Notes: a model not told the origin generated them from the letters alone. DNA of 64,000 bases from Halorhodospira halophila (GCF_016653405.1 NZ_NHSN01000002.1:44696-108695); one strand, 5' to 3'. Counted from the first letter of the stretch, positions 8,664-17,460 are shown. Translations and numbers: made by a program.

Positions 8664-10096
8664 CACTCCCCCTGCGCGCCTTGCTCCGCGGCGAGGGTGG
8701 CGGCGCGCCTGAGCCGCTCAACCACCCGCTCACCGCCCATCAGGTCGACCACCGGCTGCAGCTCCGGACCGCTACATCGACCGGTGAGCGCCGCGCGCAG
8801 CGGCATGAAGAGTCGCTTGCCCTTGACCCCGGTACGTTCCTTGACCGCCTCGGTCAGCCCCTTGAACCGGGTGTAGCCCTCCTCAGCGGCACCCACGGCA
8901 GCCTCGAAGAACTCCGGCCCCGCCGAGACGATGGCCGCCTCGGCGTCGGCATCGAGCCCCGGCGGCCCGGCGAAGACCCGTTTGGCCCAGTCCCGCGCAT
9001 CCGCCGGGAAACGCACGTTATCGCGCACGGCGTTGACCAGGTCGTCGGCGTACCCGGGGGGCACCAGGGCATCGATCCCCATCCACGGCCGCAGGCGCCG
9101 CGCCGGGCTGCGGTGCACCGCCTCGTCCTGCCAGTGCCGCAGATGGTCCGGGTCAAAACGCGACGGCGCCGTGCTGATACGCGCCGGATCGAAGACCTCG
9201 GCCAAGCCGGCCAGATCGAGCAGCGCTTCGGACGCGCAGGTGTGCCCGACCCGGGCCAGGTAATTGAGCATGGCCTCGGGCAGATACCCCTCTCGAGCCA
9301 ACTCACCGACGGAGCGACTGCCGTTGCGCTTGGACAGCGGCGCGCCATCGGCCCCGGTGATCAGCCCCATGTGGCCGTAACGCGGCGCCGACAGCCCCAA
9401 GGCCTTCAGGATGAGCAACTGCCGCGGGGTGTTCGTAAGGTGATCATCCCCCCGCAGGACATCGGTGATCCCCATCAGCGCGTCATCGACAGCGTTGGTG
9501 AACAGATACGCGGCGGTGCCGTCGGCGCGGCGGATGATGAAGTCGCCGATGTCATCCGTCCGGAAGCTCTGCTCACCGTGGATGCGATCATCGAAGCGCA
9601 CCTGCTCACCGCTCGGCACCCGGAACCGCAGAGCCGGCTGCACCCCCTCGGCGCGCTTGCGCGCCACCTCATCGGCGCTGAGGCGTGCGCAGGTGCCGGG
9701 ATAGCGCGGCGGCTGCCCGGCCGAGCGCTGGGCACGCCGGGCCATCTCCAGCTCGCGCTCGCTGCAGAAGCAGGGGTAAGCCCACCCCTCGGCCTCGAGC
9801 TGTCGGTAGTAGGCGTCGTAGAGAAATCCCCGGTCAAACTGGTGGTACGGCGGCGCCGGACCGCCCACCTCCGGGCCTTCCTGCCAGTCCAGTCCCAGCC
9901 AGCGCAGATCGCCCATCAGCGAGCGGGTCGCCTCCGGGCTGTAGCGCTCACGATCGGTATCCTCGATCCGCAACACGAACCGCCCGCCGTTGCCGTAGGC
10001 CAGCAGGGCATTGAACAGGGCCGTGCGCAGGTTGCCGAGGTGCAGGGCCCCGGTCGGGCTCGGTGCAAAGCGCGTCTTGACGGTCATCTCGTTCAT
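8663..10096 (-). CDS. gltX: Glutamyl-tRNA synthetase
   Basis: Charges tRNA-Glu with glutamate. The class I catalytic domain begins with [19 protein letters not shown] (the HIGH-type motif is HLGN). The KMSKS-type motif is LSKRNGS in [13 protein letters not shown]. The 477-residue length is normal. Two in-frame ATGs are possible, at 10096 (MNEMTV) and 10087 (MTVKTRF). Many relatives begin at the second, and neither has a strong ribosome-binding site. It is the first gene of the gltX-cysS-DUF2802 run and diverges from lpxH. Confidence 0.97.
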   Translation of the reverse strand: MNEMTVKTRFAPSPTGALHLGNLRTALFNALLAYGNGGRFVLRIEDTDRERYSPEATRSLMGDLRWLGLDWQEGPEVGGPAPPYHQFDRGFLYDAYYRQLEAEGWAYPCFCSERELEMARRAQRSAGQPPRYPGTCARLSADEVARKRAEGVQPALRFRVPSGEQVRFDDRIHGEQSFRTDDIGDFIIRRADGTAAYLFTNAVDDALMGITDVLRGDDHLTNTPRQLLILKALGLSAPRYGHMGLITGADGAPLSKRNGSRSVGELAREGYLPEAMLNYLARVGHTCASEALLDLAGLAEVFDPARISTAPSRFDPDHLRHWQDEAVHRSPARRLRPWMGIDALVPPGYADDLVNAVRDNVRFPADARDWAKRVFAGPPGLDADAEAAIVSAGPEFFEAAVGAAEEGYTRFKGLTEAVKERTGVKGKRLFMPLRAALTGRCSGPELQPVVDLMGGERVVERLRRAATLAAEQGAQGE

Positions 10097-10211
10097 GGCG
10101 GGGCATTTTAACAGCGTCGCCCTATTCCGGGGGCATCCCACGGCCTTGCCCGCGCTCCGCCCTCGAGGGACACTGGCGCTCCGTTAATGACACCGGACTC
10201 GGACCGACGCC

Positions 10212-10940
10212 ATGCCCCGACCCGTTCTGGTCATCGCCGACCTGCACCTGGACCGCAGCCGCCCGGCTGCGACGGACACCTTCCTGCGCTTCCTCGAGAA
10301 GGAGGCGCCGGGCGCCGAAGCCGTCTACATCTTGGGCGACCTGTTCGAGGCGTGGATCGGCGACGACGCGGTCTCCGCCGACGACCCCGTCCTGCAGGCC
10401 CTCCGTGCAGCCGCGGCGAGCACGGATATCTACGTCATGCACGGGAATCGGGATTTCCTGCTCGGTGCCGATTTCGCCGCAGCCAGCGGCACCCACCTGC
10501 TCCCCGATCCCAGCGTGGTGACCATCCACGGCGAACACGCGCTGATGATGCACGGCGACAGCCTGTGCACCGATGACGCCGAGTACATGGAGTTCCGCGC
10601 CATGGTGCGCGATCCCGCATGGCAGCAGCACTTCCTGGCGCTGCCGGTGGCGGAGCGACTCGAGCAGGCGCGCCAGGCGCGCGGCGCCAGCACCGAGCGG
10701 AACCAGCAGCTAGACGAGGCCATCATGGATGTCACCCCGGTGGCGGTGGATGCGGCACTCAGGGAGCACCAGGTGCGCTGGCTCATCCACGGCCACACGC
10801 ATCGTCCGGCCATTCACGACTTGGACACACCCTTCGGTTGGGGCAAACGCTTCGTGGTGGGTGACTGGTTCGATCAGGGCAGCCTGCTGCGCTGTCAACC
10901 AGAGGGCTGGAGGCTGGAGACCCTGCCCCACGACGCCTAG
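10212..10940 (+). CDS. lpxH: UDP-2,3-diacylglucosamine diphosphatase
   Basis: Hydrolyses UDP-2,3-diacylglucosamine to lipid X in lipid A synthesis; a peripheral inner-membrane enzyme. The calcineurin-like metallophosphoesterase motifs are all present: IADLHLD at residues 8-14, GDLFEAWIGDD, GNRDFLLG, MMHGD, and the C-terminal IHGHTHRPAIH. The length (242) equals the usual size for the family. Convergent with dusA, 19 bases apart. Confidence 0.96.
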   Translation: MPRPVLVIADLHLDRSRPAATDTFLRFLEKEAPGAEAVYILGDLFEAWIGDDAVSADDPVLQALRAAAASTDIYVMHGNRDFLLGADFAAASGTHLLPDPSVVTIHGEHALMMHGDSLCTDDAEYMEFRAMVRDPAWQQHFLALPVAERLEQARQARGASTERNQQLDEAIMDVTPVAVDAALREHQVRWLIHGHTHRPAIHDLDTPFGWGKRFVVGDWFDQGSLLRCQPEGWRLETLPHDA

Positions 10941-10959
10941 CGGGCAGCAGGCGCCGCCG

Positions 10960-11946
10960 TCATGCAGCCTCCCCATGGGCGACGCACTTCAGCGCGCGCT
11001 CGATCACGTCGGGGCCGGCCCCCGGCTGCTGACTGCCTTCGGTCAGGGTCCGACGCCAGGCGCGGGCACCGGGCAATCCATTGAACAGCCCCATGAGCAC
11101 CTTGACCAGCTGGCTCATGGGCACCCCTTCGCGCCGACGCGCCTCGACATAAGGCAGATACGCGGTCACCACAGCGCGACGCCCGGGCAACTCGCCTCCG
11201 AACAGCATGCAATCCCACTGTGCCAGCACGTAGGGATTGGAGAAGGCCTCGCGGCCGATCATCGCCCCATCGACCCACTGCAGCTGCTCCCGCAGCGTCG
11301 CCGCATCCGCAATACCACCGTTGATCGCCACCTCCAGATCCGGCCGCCGCGCCTTGAGCCGATGCACACGGAGGTAATCCAGGGGCGGGATCTCGCGATT
11401 CTCCTTGGGGCTGAGCCCCGAAAGCCATGCCTTGCGGGCATGCACAATAAAGCTCCGGCACCCCGCTGCGGCCACGGCCTCCACGAAAGCGTCCAGGAAG
11501 GCCTCGCTGTCGTGATCGTCGACCCCGATGCGGGTTTTGACCGTCACCGGCAAGCGGGTGGCCGCCTGCATCGCGGCGACGCAGTCGGCCACCCGGGCCG
11601 GCTCGAGCATCAGGCAGGCCCCGAAACGCCCCGACTGCACACGGTCACTGGGGCACCCGACGTTGAGATTGACCTCGTCGTAACCCCACTGCTCGGCGAG
11701 GCGCGCCGCGTGGGCCAGCTCCTGCGGGTCGCTACCCCCGAACTGCACCGCCACCGGGTGCTCCGCCGGGTGAAACGGCAGAAAACGTTCCGCCGCCCCG
11801 TGCCAGAGCGCCACGGCCGGCACCATCTCCGTGTAGAGACGCACGTTGGGCGCCAGCAGGCGCAGGAAGTAGCGTGCCGGCGGCGTGGTCCACTCCATCA
11901 TCGGGGCCACGCTCAAACGCCCGTGTATGCACGGCGGCTCGGTCAT
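10960..11946 (-). CDS. dusA: tRNA-dihydrouridine synthase A
   Basis: An FMN enzyme that reduces uridines 20 and 20a in the tRNA D loop. The chosen ATG (11944-11946, MTEPPCIHGRLSVAPMMEWT) follows GAGAGGG at a good distance. DusA-type features are the FMN-binding APMMEWT, the catalytic Cys region NLNVGCPSDRVQSGRFGA, the KTRIG motif, IVHARKAWLSGLSPKENR and AINGGI. Length 328. A perfect -10 element lies upstream on the same strand at 12001-12006. Confidence 0.96.
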   Translation of the reverse strand: MTEPPCIHGRLSVAPMMEWTTPPARYFLRLLAPNVRLYTEMVPAVALWHGAAERFLPFHPAEHPVAVQFGGSDPQELAHAARLAEQWGYDEVNLNVGCPSDRVQSGRFGACLMLEPARVADCVAAMQAATRLPVTVKTRIGVDDHDSEAFLDAFVEAVAAAGCRSFIVHARKAWLSGLSPKENREIPPLDYLRVHRLKARRPDLEVAINGGIADAATLREQLQWVDGAMIGREAFSNPYVLAQWDCMLFGGELPGRRAVVTAYLPYVEARRREGVPMSQLVKVLMGLFNGLPGARAWRRTLTEGSQQPGAGPDVIERALKCVAHGEAA

Positions 11947-12000
11947 CAGTCCCTCTCTGCAGTCACTCAGCGATGGTTTGCCGGGGCCGGCCGGCTGGGT

Positions 12001-12006
12001 ATTATA
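12001..12006 (-). promoter_or_regulatory. Candidate -10 element for dusA
   Basis: TATAAT on the minus strand in the short divergent spacer between dusA and the glutaredoxin-like gene, about 55 bases before the dusA start codon. No good -35 lies at the right distance. The overlapping TATTAT on the plus strand could serve the opposite gene. Confidence 0.35.
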
Positions 12007-12043
12007 CGCCAAGGTACGGTTGCCAGCGGCACACACGCCACCC

Positions 12044-12298
12044 ATGACCCAATCCGTGACGCTCTACGGGACCAGCGGCTGCCACCTCTGCGACGAGGCG
12101 CGCGACCTCATCCGCCGTTATGCGGCCTACACCCCGCTGCAGCTGCACGAGGCCGACGTCCTCGACCACTTCCCGGACGACCCGGCGCTCCAGGAGCGCA
12201 TCCCCTTCCTGGAGGGCGAGCACCCCGGCGGGCGCCTGTTCTGGCCGTTCGATGCCGGGGACCTGCACCAGTGGCTGCAGACCGGAGGCCGACCGTGA
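12044..12298 (+). CDS. Glutaredoxin-like small thioredoxin-fold protein
   Basis: An 84-residue protein with one thioredoxin-fold domain: TLYGTSGCHLCDEARDLI contains the redox motif CHLC, and the cis-Pro is in RIPFLEG. It belongs to the DUF836/GrxA-like group often annotated as glutaredoxin family. Probably a cytoplasmic thiol-disulfide protein; substrates are unknown. Its TGA overlaps the GTG of the next gene (GTGA), which suggests coupled translation with the L,D-transpeptidase. Confidence 0.82.
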   Translation: MTQSVTLYGTSGCHLCDEARDLIRRYAAYTPLQLHEADVLDHFPDDPALQERIPFLEGEHPGGRLFWPFDAGDLHQWLQTGGRP

Positions 12299-12882
12299 GC
12301 CGGATGGCGCGGCTGCTCCTTTGCCTGGCACTGCTTGCGCCGGGTCTGCTCGCGGCGCAGCAGGAGCCGCCGAACGACCTGCCGTTCAAGCCGGAGGACG
12401 ATGAACGATGGGTTCTGGTGGACACCGATACCTACCGGATAACCGTGTTTGAAGGGGACCGCCCCTTCGCGCATTTTGAAAACCTCGCCGTGGGCCGCTA
12501 CGGCACGGCGGAAACCCGCCGTCGCGGCGACCGGACCACTCCGCTGGGAAAATTCCGCATCAACCGGATCAATGAAGAGAGCCAGTACCATCTTTTTCTC
12601 GGGCTGAATTACCCAAGTCTGGAGAATGCGCGCAAGGCCCGGGATGACGGGACCATCGACCAAGAGGAGTATCTTGATTTTCTGGATGACTTTGCCCGCC
12701 TGGGTCGTCCGCCCCAGCGGACGGCTCTGGGCGGGCATATCGGCATCCACGGGGTGGGCGATGGTGATGTCCGGTTCCACCGGCATGTCAACTGGACAGA
12801 TGGCTGCGTGGCGCTGGAAGACGATCAGGTCGAGGCGCTGGCCAGCCTTGTGGGCATTGGCACACGCGTGTATATCCGCTAG
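12295..12882 (+). CDS. Exported YkuD-family L,D-transpeptidase (first of two)
   Basis: A 195-residue periplasmic enzyme predicted to form 3-3 peptidoglycan links or attach a lipoprotein to peptidoglycan. The GTG start at 12295 has GGAGG six bases upstream; an ATG three codons later is less well placed. A signal peptide (ARLLLCLALLAPGLLAAQ) is followed by a YkuD core with strand WVLVDTDTYRITVFEG and the active-site block GGHIGIHGVG to HVNWTDGCVAL. Cys in the DGC triplet is the nucleophile and the His of IHG is the base. It sits directly upstream of an Lpp-like lipoprotein, a plausible substrate. Confidence 0.88.
   Translation: MSRMARLLLCLALLAPGLLAAQQEPPNDLPFKPEDDERWVLVDTDTYRITVFEGDRPFAHFENLAVGRYGTAETRRRGDRTTPLGKFRINRINEESQYHLFLGLNYPSLENARKARDDGTIDQEEYLDFLDDFARLGRPPQRTALGGHIGIHGVGDGDVRFHRHVNWTDGCVALEDDQVEALASLVGIGTRVYIR
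12848..12876 (+). promoter_or_regulatory. Candidate promoter of the Lpp-like gene
   Basis: TTGTGG (12848-12853), a 17-base spacer, then TATATC (12871-12876), placed inside the last codons of the transpeptidase gene. Transcription would start near 12883, giving a leader of about 53 bases. The -10 is good and the -35 moderate. It would allow much higher expression of the lipoprotein than of the upstream enzyme. Confidence 0.45.
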
Positions 12883-12935
12883 CATTCAAACACGAATAGG
12901 CGCAAAAAAACCTTCCCAGCACAAGGAGATACTCG

Positions 12936-13235
12936 ATGCCTCAACGTTTCGCATCCGTTGCCAAGCTCGCGGCTGTCGGCGCCGCCTTCGGCCTGGTCGC
13001 CGCCTGCGCCACCGTGGATGAGGATCAGATTGGCGCCGCGGTGGACCGTGAGCTTGAGGACCTCTACGCCGAGATGGACGAAACCCGCGCCATCGCTGAA
13101 GACGCCCGCGACACCGCCGAGGGCGCTGACGAGCGGGCGGCCGAGGCACACAGCATCGCCGAGGAGGCGCTGCGCAAGGCTGAGGACAACGAGGAGAAGA
13201 TCGACCGCATGTTCGAGCGGACGATGCAGAAGTAA
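12936..13235 (+). CDS. Lpp-like (Braun-type) outer-membrane lipoprotein
   Basis: A 99-residue lipoprotein. The signal peptide ends in the lipobox LVAAC with Cys24 as the lipidated residue. The mature part is a single alpha-helical, Ala- and Glu-rich coiled coil (AEDARDTAEGADERAAEAH) that ends in a C-terminal Lys (TMQK), as E. coli Lpp does at the residue linked to peptidoglycan. The start codon follows a strong AAGGAGAT site. It is flanked by two YkuD L,D-transpeptidases, the enzyme class that attaches Lpp. The helix is longer and more acidic than E. coli Lpp. A factor-independent terminator follows. Confidence 0.85.
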   Translation: MPQRFASVAKLAAVGAAFGLVAACATVDEDQIGAAVDRELEDLYAEMDETRAIAEDARDTAEGADERAAEAHSIAEEALRKAEDNEEKIDRMFERTMQK

Positions 13236-13282
13236 CCAACCGTCGGAACCCCGGGCGTTAACGCGACGCCCGGCATCCCCGG

Positions 13283-13312
13283 AAGCCCGGCCCCGCGTCG
13301 GGCTTTTTTTTC
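13283..13312 (+). terminator. Intrinsic terminator after the Lpp-like gene
   Basis: Stem AAGCCCG (13283-13289) and CGGGCTT (13299-13305) with a 9-base loop, running into eight T residues (13304-13311). It is the clearest rho-independent terminator in the window and lies 48 bases after the stop codon. Confidence 0.88.
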
Positions 13313-13395
13313 GCTCCGGGCATGGCAGCAAGGGTCGTCGACCCCACGGCGGCGCAGCACCCCGCCGATAGCCGCTATGCGGCTTGGGGGGGTGC

Positions 13396-14466
13396 TCACT
13401 CCCCGGACGGACGATGCGGGGTGGCGTTACTCCGGGACACACGGCGGATCCGCCCGTCCTGCTCATCGGCAGCCGCGCGGACCCGCGCGCCGTCCACCCG
13501 ATGGGCCGTATCGCCGAGGGCGTGGGCGACACTCTCGACGGCCATCTCGACGCGCTCCGCCCGCGACGGATCGTCTTCCTCGAAGAACGGAAACGCCTGG
13601 AGGTGGAGCACCCCGTCGGCAGACCAACCTGCCTGGAACGGCTGATTGACGATCTTCACCGGCGTGCCCACTGACAACTGATCGTAGAGGTACTCGATAT
13701 CCCGCGGATGCAGCCGGATGCACCCGTGGGTGGCCCGCATCCCGATGCCCCAGGGGCGGTTGGTGCCGTGAAGCAGATAGCCACTGATGTCGAGCAGGAT
13801 GGCGTGCCGACCCAGCGGGTTGTCGGGTCCCGGGGGCACTTCGCGTGGCATCGTTTCGCCTCGCTCCTCGGCCTGCTTGCGGATCGACTCCGGCGGGTAC
13901 CAGGCCGGGTCCTCGATCTTCCCGGTGACCTCGGTACGCCCGAGCGGGGTTGACCAGTCCATGCGTCCGATACTGACCGGGAAGATCTCCACCACTTGCT
14001 CGTCTTCCGGGTAGTGGTAGAGGCGCATCTCGGCCAGGTTGATGACCACGCCTTCACGCGGCGCATCGGGGAGGATGTAGCGTGACGGGATGCGAACCTC
14101 CGCGCCCTCCCCCGGCAGCCAGGTATCGACGCCCGGGTTGGCCATGCGGATCTGCTCGTAGCCGACCGCATGGCGCTTGGCGACATCCAGCAGGGTATCC
14201 TCGGCATTCGCCCGGGCGGTCTGCTCCTCACCAACGACGTCGACGCCGTCCTGCAGCTCGAAGCGGTGAAGGGTCCGATCCCAGTCGTGCTCCTCGAAGG
14301 CGTCCTCGTCGACCACCTCGCCCTCGCCCGCCTGCTCGGGCGGAGGGGCTTCGTCAGCCACGACCGGCATCGCCAGCAACAGCAACCAGATCCCCGACCC
14401 GAGCAACCCTGCACCTCGCGCAGCGTCCATCCGACACCGCACCCTGCCCGCCATACGTCCCGCCAT
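13396..14466 (-). CDS. Exported LysM/YkuD L,D-transpeptidase (second of two)
   Basis: A periplasmic enzyme of up to 356 residues. After a signal peptide (GIWLLLLAMPVVADEA) and an acidic segment there is a LysM-like peptidoglycan-binding module (TLLDVAKRHAVGYEQI, then NPGVDTWLPGEGAEVRIPS). A YkuD domain of the ErfK/YbiS type follows, with GRHAILLDISGYLLHGTN and the active site ATHGCIRLHP, where Cys is the nucleophile. An acidic and basic tail completes it. The first ATG (14466) abuts the NUDIX stop codon; ATGs at 14454 and 14430 are alternatives, the last giving the most typical signal peptide. It converges on the Lpp-like gene. Confidence 0.9.
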   Translation of the reverse strand: MAGRMAGRVRCRMDAARGAGLLGSGIWLLLLAMPVVADEAPPPEQAGEGEVVDEDAFEEHDWDRTLHRFELQDGVDVVGEEQTARANAEDTLLDVAKRHAVGYEQIRMANPGVDTWLPGEGAEVRIPSRYILPDAPREGVVINLAEMRLYHYPEDEQVVEIFPVSIGRMDWSTPLGRTEVTGKIEDPAWYPPESIRKQAEERGETMPREVPPGPDNPLGRHAILLDISGYLLHGTNRPWGIGMRATHGCIRLHPRDIEYLYDQLSVGTPVKIVNQPFQAGWSADGVLHLQAFPFFEEDDPSRAERVEMAVESVAHALGDTAHRVDGARVRAAADEQDGRIRRVSRSNATPHRPSGE

Positions 14467-15072
14467 TTAGCCTATGCCCTGTAATGCTTCTCGGAGTTGC
14501 CAGAGCATACCTGCTGTCGCCCCCCAGATCAGCTGCTCCTGATGAATCAGCGCCGGGAAGCGCTCGATCCGTCCGAAGGGGCCGGGCACCCGGACCTCGC
14601 CGTCGACACGCCCCTCGAGCAGCCGTTCCAGGGGCAGCTCGAAGACCGACTCGACCTCGCCCGGATCCGGCCGCCAGATGACCGGGCTGCGAATGACGGC
14701 AACCACCGGCTGGATCACGAACCCGGTACCCGTATGGTAGCGGCCGAGCCGCCCGAGGACTCGCACCGCGTCGGGCTCGAGCCCAACCTCCTCGTGCGCC
14801 TCGCGCAGGGCGGTCGCCTCGGCGCTGGCATCGGCCGGATCGACGCGCCCCCCCGGGAAGCTCACCTGCCCCGGGTGATCACGCAGGCCGCCGGCGCGCC
14901 GCGTCAGCAGGATTCGCGGCTGATGCTGCGGCTCAAGCAGGGCGATCAGCACCGATGCCGGCACTGGGTGCCCCGGGGATCGGCGCCACCCGCGCTCAGG
15001 CCAGGCCTGCCCGGTCAGGCGGGCCCGCAGGGCCTCCGGGCAACACGCCGGTCCGGACAGGGCGACGGGCAT
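14467..15072 (-). CDS. CoA pyrophosphatase-type NUDIX hydrolase (NudL-like)
   Basis: A 201-residue cytoplasmic enzyme that probably cleaves coenzyme A or its oxidised and acyl forms to phosphopantetheine and ADP. The CoA-specific motif LLTRRAGGLRDHPGQVSFPG directly precedes the NUDIX box (GGRVDPADAS, REAHEEVGL). The ATG at 15072 lies 7 bases after the lipA stop codon; the frame extends further upstream through lipA but with no family sequence. It probably forms an operon with lipA and the transpeptidase. Confidence 0.9.
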   Translation of the reverse strand: MPVALSGPACCPEALRARLTGQAWPERGWRRSPGHPVPASVLIALLEPQHQPRILLTRRAGGLRDHPGQVSFPGGRVDPADASAEATALREAHEEVGLEPDAVRVLGRLGRYHTGTGFVIQPVVAVIRSPVIWRPDPGEVESVFELPLERLLEGRVDGEVRVPGPFGRIERFPALIHQEQLIWGATAGMLWQLREALQGIG

Positions 15073-15079
15073 GGCACCG

Positions 15080-16084
15080 TCAACCAGCGTCCGGGCCGGG
15101 GGCTGGCAAGCCGACGTTGTTGCCCTCGAGCACGCGGTCCGCCCGGTAGCTCGAACGCACCAGCGGACCCGCGACGACCTCACGGAACCCCAGCCTGAGC
15201 CCCTCCTGGCGAAGGGCCTCGAACTCGTCCGGGCTCACGAACCGCTCCACCGGAAGGTGGTTGCGGGTCGGCTGCAGATACTGCCCCAGGGTGACGATGT
15301 CCACCTCCGCCCGGCGCAAATCCTCGAAGGCCTCATGGAGCTCGGCATCCGTCTCGCCGAGCCCCACCATCAGGCTCGACTTGGTCACCACGTCGGGGCG
15401 CAACCGCTTGGCCGCCCGCAGCACGTCCAGGCTCTGCTCATAGTCGGCACGCGGGTCGCGCACCTGCGGTGAGAGGCGCCGGACCACCTCGACGTTGTGA
15501 GCGAAGACTTCCAACCCGGACTCGACCACCGTCCGCACGGCCTCTTCATCGCCACGGAAATCCGGCGTGAGGGCCTCGACCGCGGTTTCCGGATTCTCCG
15601 CCTTGATCGCCCGAACGCACTGGGCGTAATGCTCCGCTCCGCCATCGCGCAGGTCATCACGGTCGACGGAGGTCAGAACGACGTAGCGCAATCCCATCAG
15701 GCGCACCGACTCGGCGCAGTGCTGCGGCTCCCGGTCATCCAGACGCCCTTTGGGGTTGCCGGTATCCACGGAGCAGAACCGGCACGTGCGCGTGCACACC
15801 GATCCGAGAACCATAAAGGTGGCCGTGCCGTGGCTCCAGCACTCGCCCAGATTGGGACAATGGGACTCCTCGCAGACCGTGCTCAGGTGGTGGTCGTGGA
15901 CGATACCGCGCACCCGACGATAGCCCTCGCCGCCGGGAGCACGCGCCTTGAGCCACTGCGGCTTGCGTGCGCGCGGCGCCTGCTGCCCATCGCCGCGGCG
16001 CTTCACGCCGTCCTTGATAGTGCGCACCCCGTCGCGTTCAAAGACACTACCGCTGCTCACCGGAATCCCCTTGAAATCGGTCAT
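15080..16084 (-). CDS. lipA: Lipoyl synthase
   Basis: A radical-SAM enzyme that inserts two sulfurs into protein-bound octanoyl groups. The auxiliary [4Fe-4S] cluster cysteines are in [12 protein letters not shown]. The radical-SAM CX3CX2C motif is CTRTCRFC, and the C-terminal Ser cluster ligand is in RSSYRAD. The 334-residue length is normal. No lipB lies next to it in this window, so octanoylation must be encoded elsewhere. The first gene of a lipA-NUDIX-transpeptidase run. Confidence 0.97.
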   Translation of the reverse strand: MTDFKGIPVSSGSVFERDGVRTIKDGVKRRGDGQQAPRARKPQWLKARAPGGEGYRRVRGIVHDHHLSTVCEESHCPNLGECWSHGTATFMVLGSVCTRTCRFCSVDTGNPKGRLDDREPQHCAESVRLMGLRYVVLTSVDRDDLRDGGAEHYAQCVRAIKAENPETAVEALTPDFRGDEEAVRTVVESGLEVFAHNVEVVRRLSPQVRDPRADYEQSLDVLRAAKRLRPDVVTKSSLMVGLGETDAELHEAFEDLRRAEVDIVTLGQYLQPTRNHLPVERFVSPDEFEALRQEGLRLGFREVVAGPLVRSSYRADRVLEGNNVGLPAPGPDAG

Positions 16085-16113
16085 ACCCTACCCCTGGCCG
16101 CCATCGAAACCGC

Positions 16114-16146
16114 ACCGGATGTACCATCCGGTAGGATCCCATTGTA
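16114..16146 (-). promoter_or_regulatory. lipA upstream region with -10 element and 8-bp palindrome
   Basis: On the minus strand a TACAAT -10 candidate (16141-16146) is followed by the perfect inverted repeat ACCGGATG-TAC-CATCCGGT (16114-16132), 30 bases before the lipA start codon. The repeat could be an operator just downstream of the transcription start or an RNA hairpin in the leader. No good -35 was found. Confidence 0.4.
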
Positions 16147-16260
16147 CGCGCAGCAGCGCTGCCCTGCCGAACCACCCAGCCGGGGACGAAGCCCGGCAGC
16201 GGTCGCCAACCCAGGCCAGGAGCCCTAAGATGGGGCCGAGGCCACAGGAAGGATCGCCCC

Positions 16261-17391
16261 ATGTCCACGCCCCTGCTGCGCAGCACCACCCTGCTCGCCG
16301 GCCTTTTGTTTGCCGGCAGCGCCATCACCAGCCCCTGTGCCGAACCGGGGCAATGGTACGATCCGGGTCACCAACGCACCCTCGGCACCCATGAGGTGCT
16401 CGATGCCCTCGAGGGCGTCGATTTCATCCTGCTCGGCGAGCGCCACGACGATGCCGCCCACCACCGCTGGCAGCTCCATACCCTGGCCGCTTTGCACGGG
16501 CGAGGGGAGCTTGGGGCCATTGGCTTCGAGATGTTCCCACGCAGCAAACAGAAACCGCTAGAAGACTGGCGCACGGGCAACCTGACGCGCGAGGCGTTCC
16601 TCGAGGAGACCGAATGGCAGCGCGTCTGGGGCTACGACGCCGAACTCTACATGCCACTGTTCGAATTCGTCCGCGCGCACCGCGTGCCGGCCGAAGCCCT
16701 CAACGTTGAGCGAGACACCGTGCGCGCCGTGCGGGAACGCGGTTTCGACGATCTGGATGAGGACGAGCGTGAATCCGTCGGCCAGCCGGCAGCGGCCAGC
16801 GAGGCGTACCGGGACCGCCTGCAGGGTATCTTCCGTCATCACCCCGGCGCCGGCGAGAACGATGCCGACCTGGATCGGTTCATCGAGGCGCAGACGTTCT
16901 GGGACCGGGCGATGGCCGAGTCGATGGTCTCCGCCCTAGAGGCCTACGGCGACCCGGTCGTCGGCATCGTCGGCAGGGGTCACGCCGAGTACGGTGACGG
17001 CATCGCCCACCAGCTCCGGGATCTCGGCCACGACTCGATCCGCATCCTGCTGCCGCTCGACGCCGCCGCCGCGTGCCCGGACGCCGATCGGGCGGACTTC
17101 GTCTTCGCGCTCGAGCCCGAGCGCGCCACCCCCGATCCGCCGCGTCTGGGCATCGCCATGGAGGAGGACGATTCGAAGGTGACCATCCTCGAAGTCTTCC
17201 CCGATACACCCGCCGATCAGGCCGGGCTGGCCGCCGGCGACCGCATCGTGAAGGCAGCGGAGACCGAGATCCGGCATCCTCGCGACCTGCAGCACATCGT
17301 GTCCCGTCAGGCGCCGGGCACCTGGCTGCCGCTGGTCATCGAGCGGAATGGGGAGACCTTGGAGAAGGTGGCGCGGTTCCCCGCCGAGTAG
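16261..17391 (+). CDS. Exported ChaN-family protein fused to a PDZ domain
   Basis: A 376-residue protein. ATG 16261 follows GGAAGGA. A signal sequence (residues 1-24) ends near TSPCAEPG; Pro before the Cys makes it a poor lipobox, so lipidation is doubtful. The ChaN/DUF399 domain (about 40-275) shows ILLGERHDDAAHHRWQLHTL, GFEMFPRSKQ and GIVGRGHAEYGDG. Characterised ChaN binds heme and is iron-regulated in Campylobacter. The last 90 residues are a PDZ domain (RLGIAMEEDDSKVTILEV, SPADQAGLAAGD-like PADQAGLAAGDRIV). The gene is divergent from lipA and convergent with a small cytochrome c gene. Confidence 0.88.
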   Translation: MSTPLLRSTTLLAGLLFAGSAITSPCAEPGQWYDPGHQRTLGTHEVLDALEGVDFILLGERHDDAAHHRWQLHTLAALHGRGELGAIGFEMFPRSKQKPLEDWRTGNLTREAFLEETEWQRVWGYDAELYMPLFEFVRAHRVPAEALNVERDTVRAVRERGFDDLDEDERESVGQPAAASEAYRDRLQGIFRHHPGAGENDADLDRFIEAQTFWDRAMAESMVSALEAYGDPVVGIVGRGHAEYGDGIAHQLRDLGHDSIRILLPLDAAAACPDADRADFVFALEPERATPDPPRLGIAMEEDDSKVTILEVFPDTPADQAGLAAGDRIVKAAETEIRHPRDLQHIVSRQAPGTWLPLVIERNGETLEKVARFPAE

Positions 17392-17431
17392 CCGTGAGCG
17401 TTGGGCTGAGCTTCGCGCGGGGTTCCGCTTT

Positions 17432-17460
17432 GGCGGCCGGGCCCTGGCGACCCGGCCGCC
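17432..17460. terminator. GC-rich hairpin between convergent genes
   Basis: Perfect 10-bp stem GGCGGCCGGG (17432-17441) and CCCGGCCGCC (17451-17460) with a 9-base loop, between the ChaN-PDZ stop and the cytochrome c stop. There is no T run on either side, so termination by this hairpin alone is uncertain. Confidence 0.5.

Noticed and set aside
8681..10111. 476-codon plus-strand frame opposite gltX
   Set aside because: Pure shadow of gltX; composition is reversed codon bias with no domain.
13370..13384. AGCCGC-TAT-GCGGCT hairpin downstream of the second transpeptidase
   Set aside because: Only six pairs and no T run on the minus strand; too weak to call a terminator.
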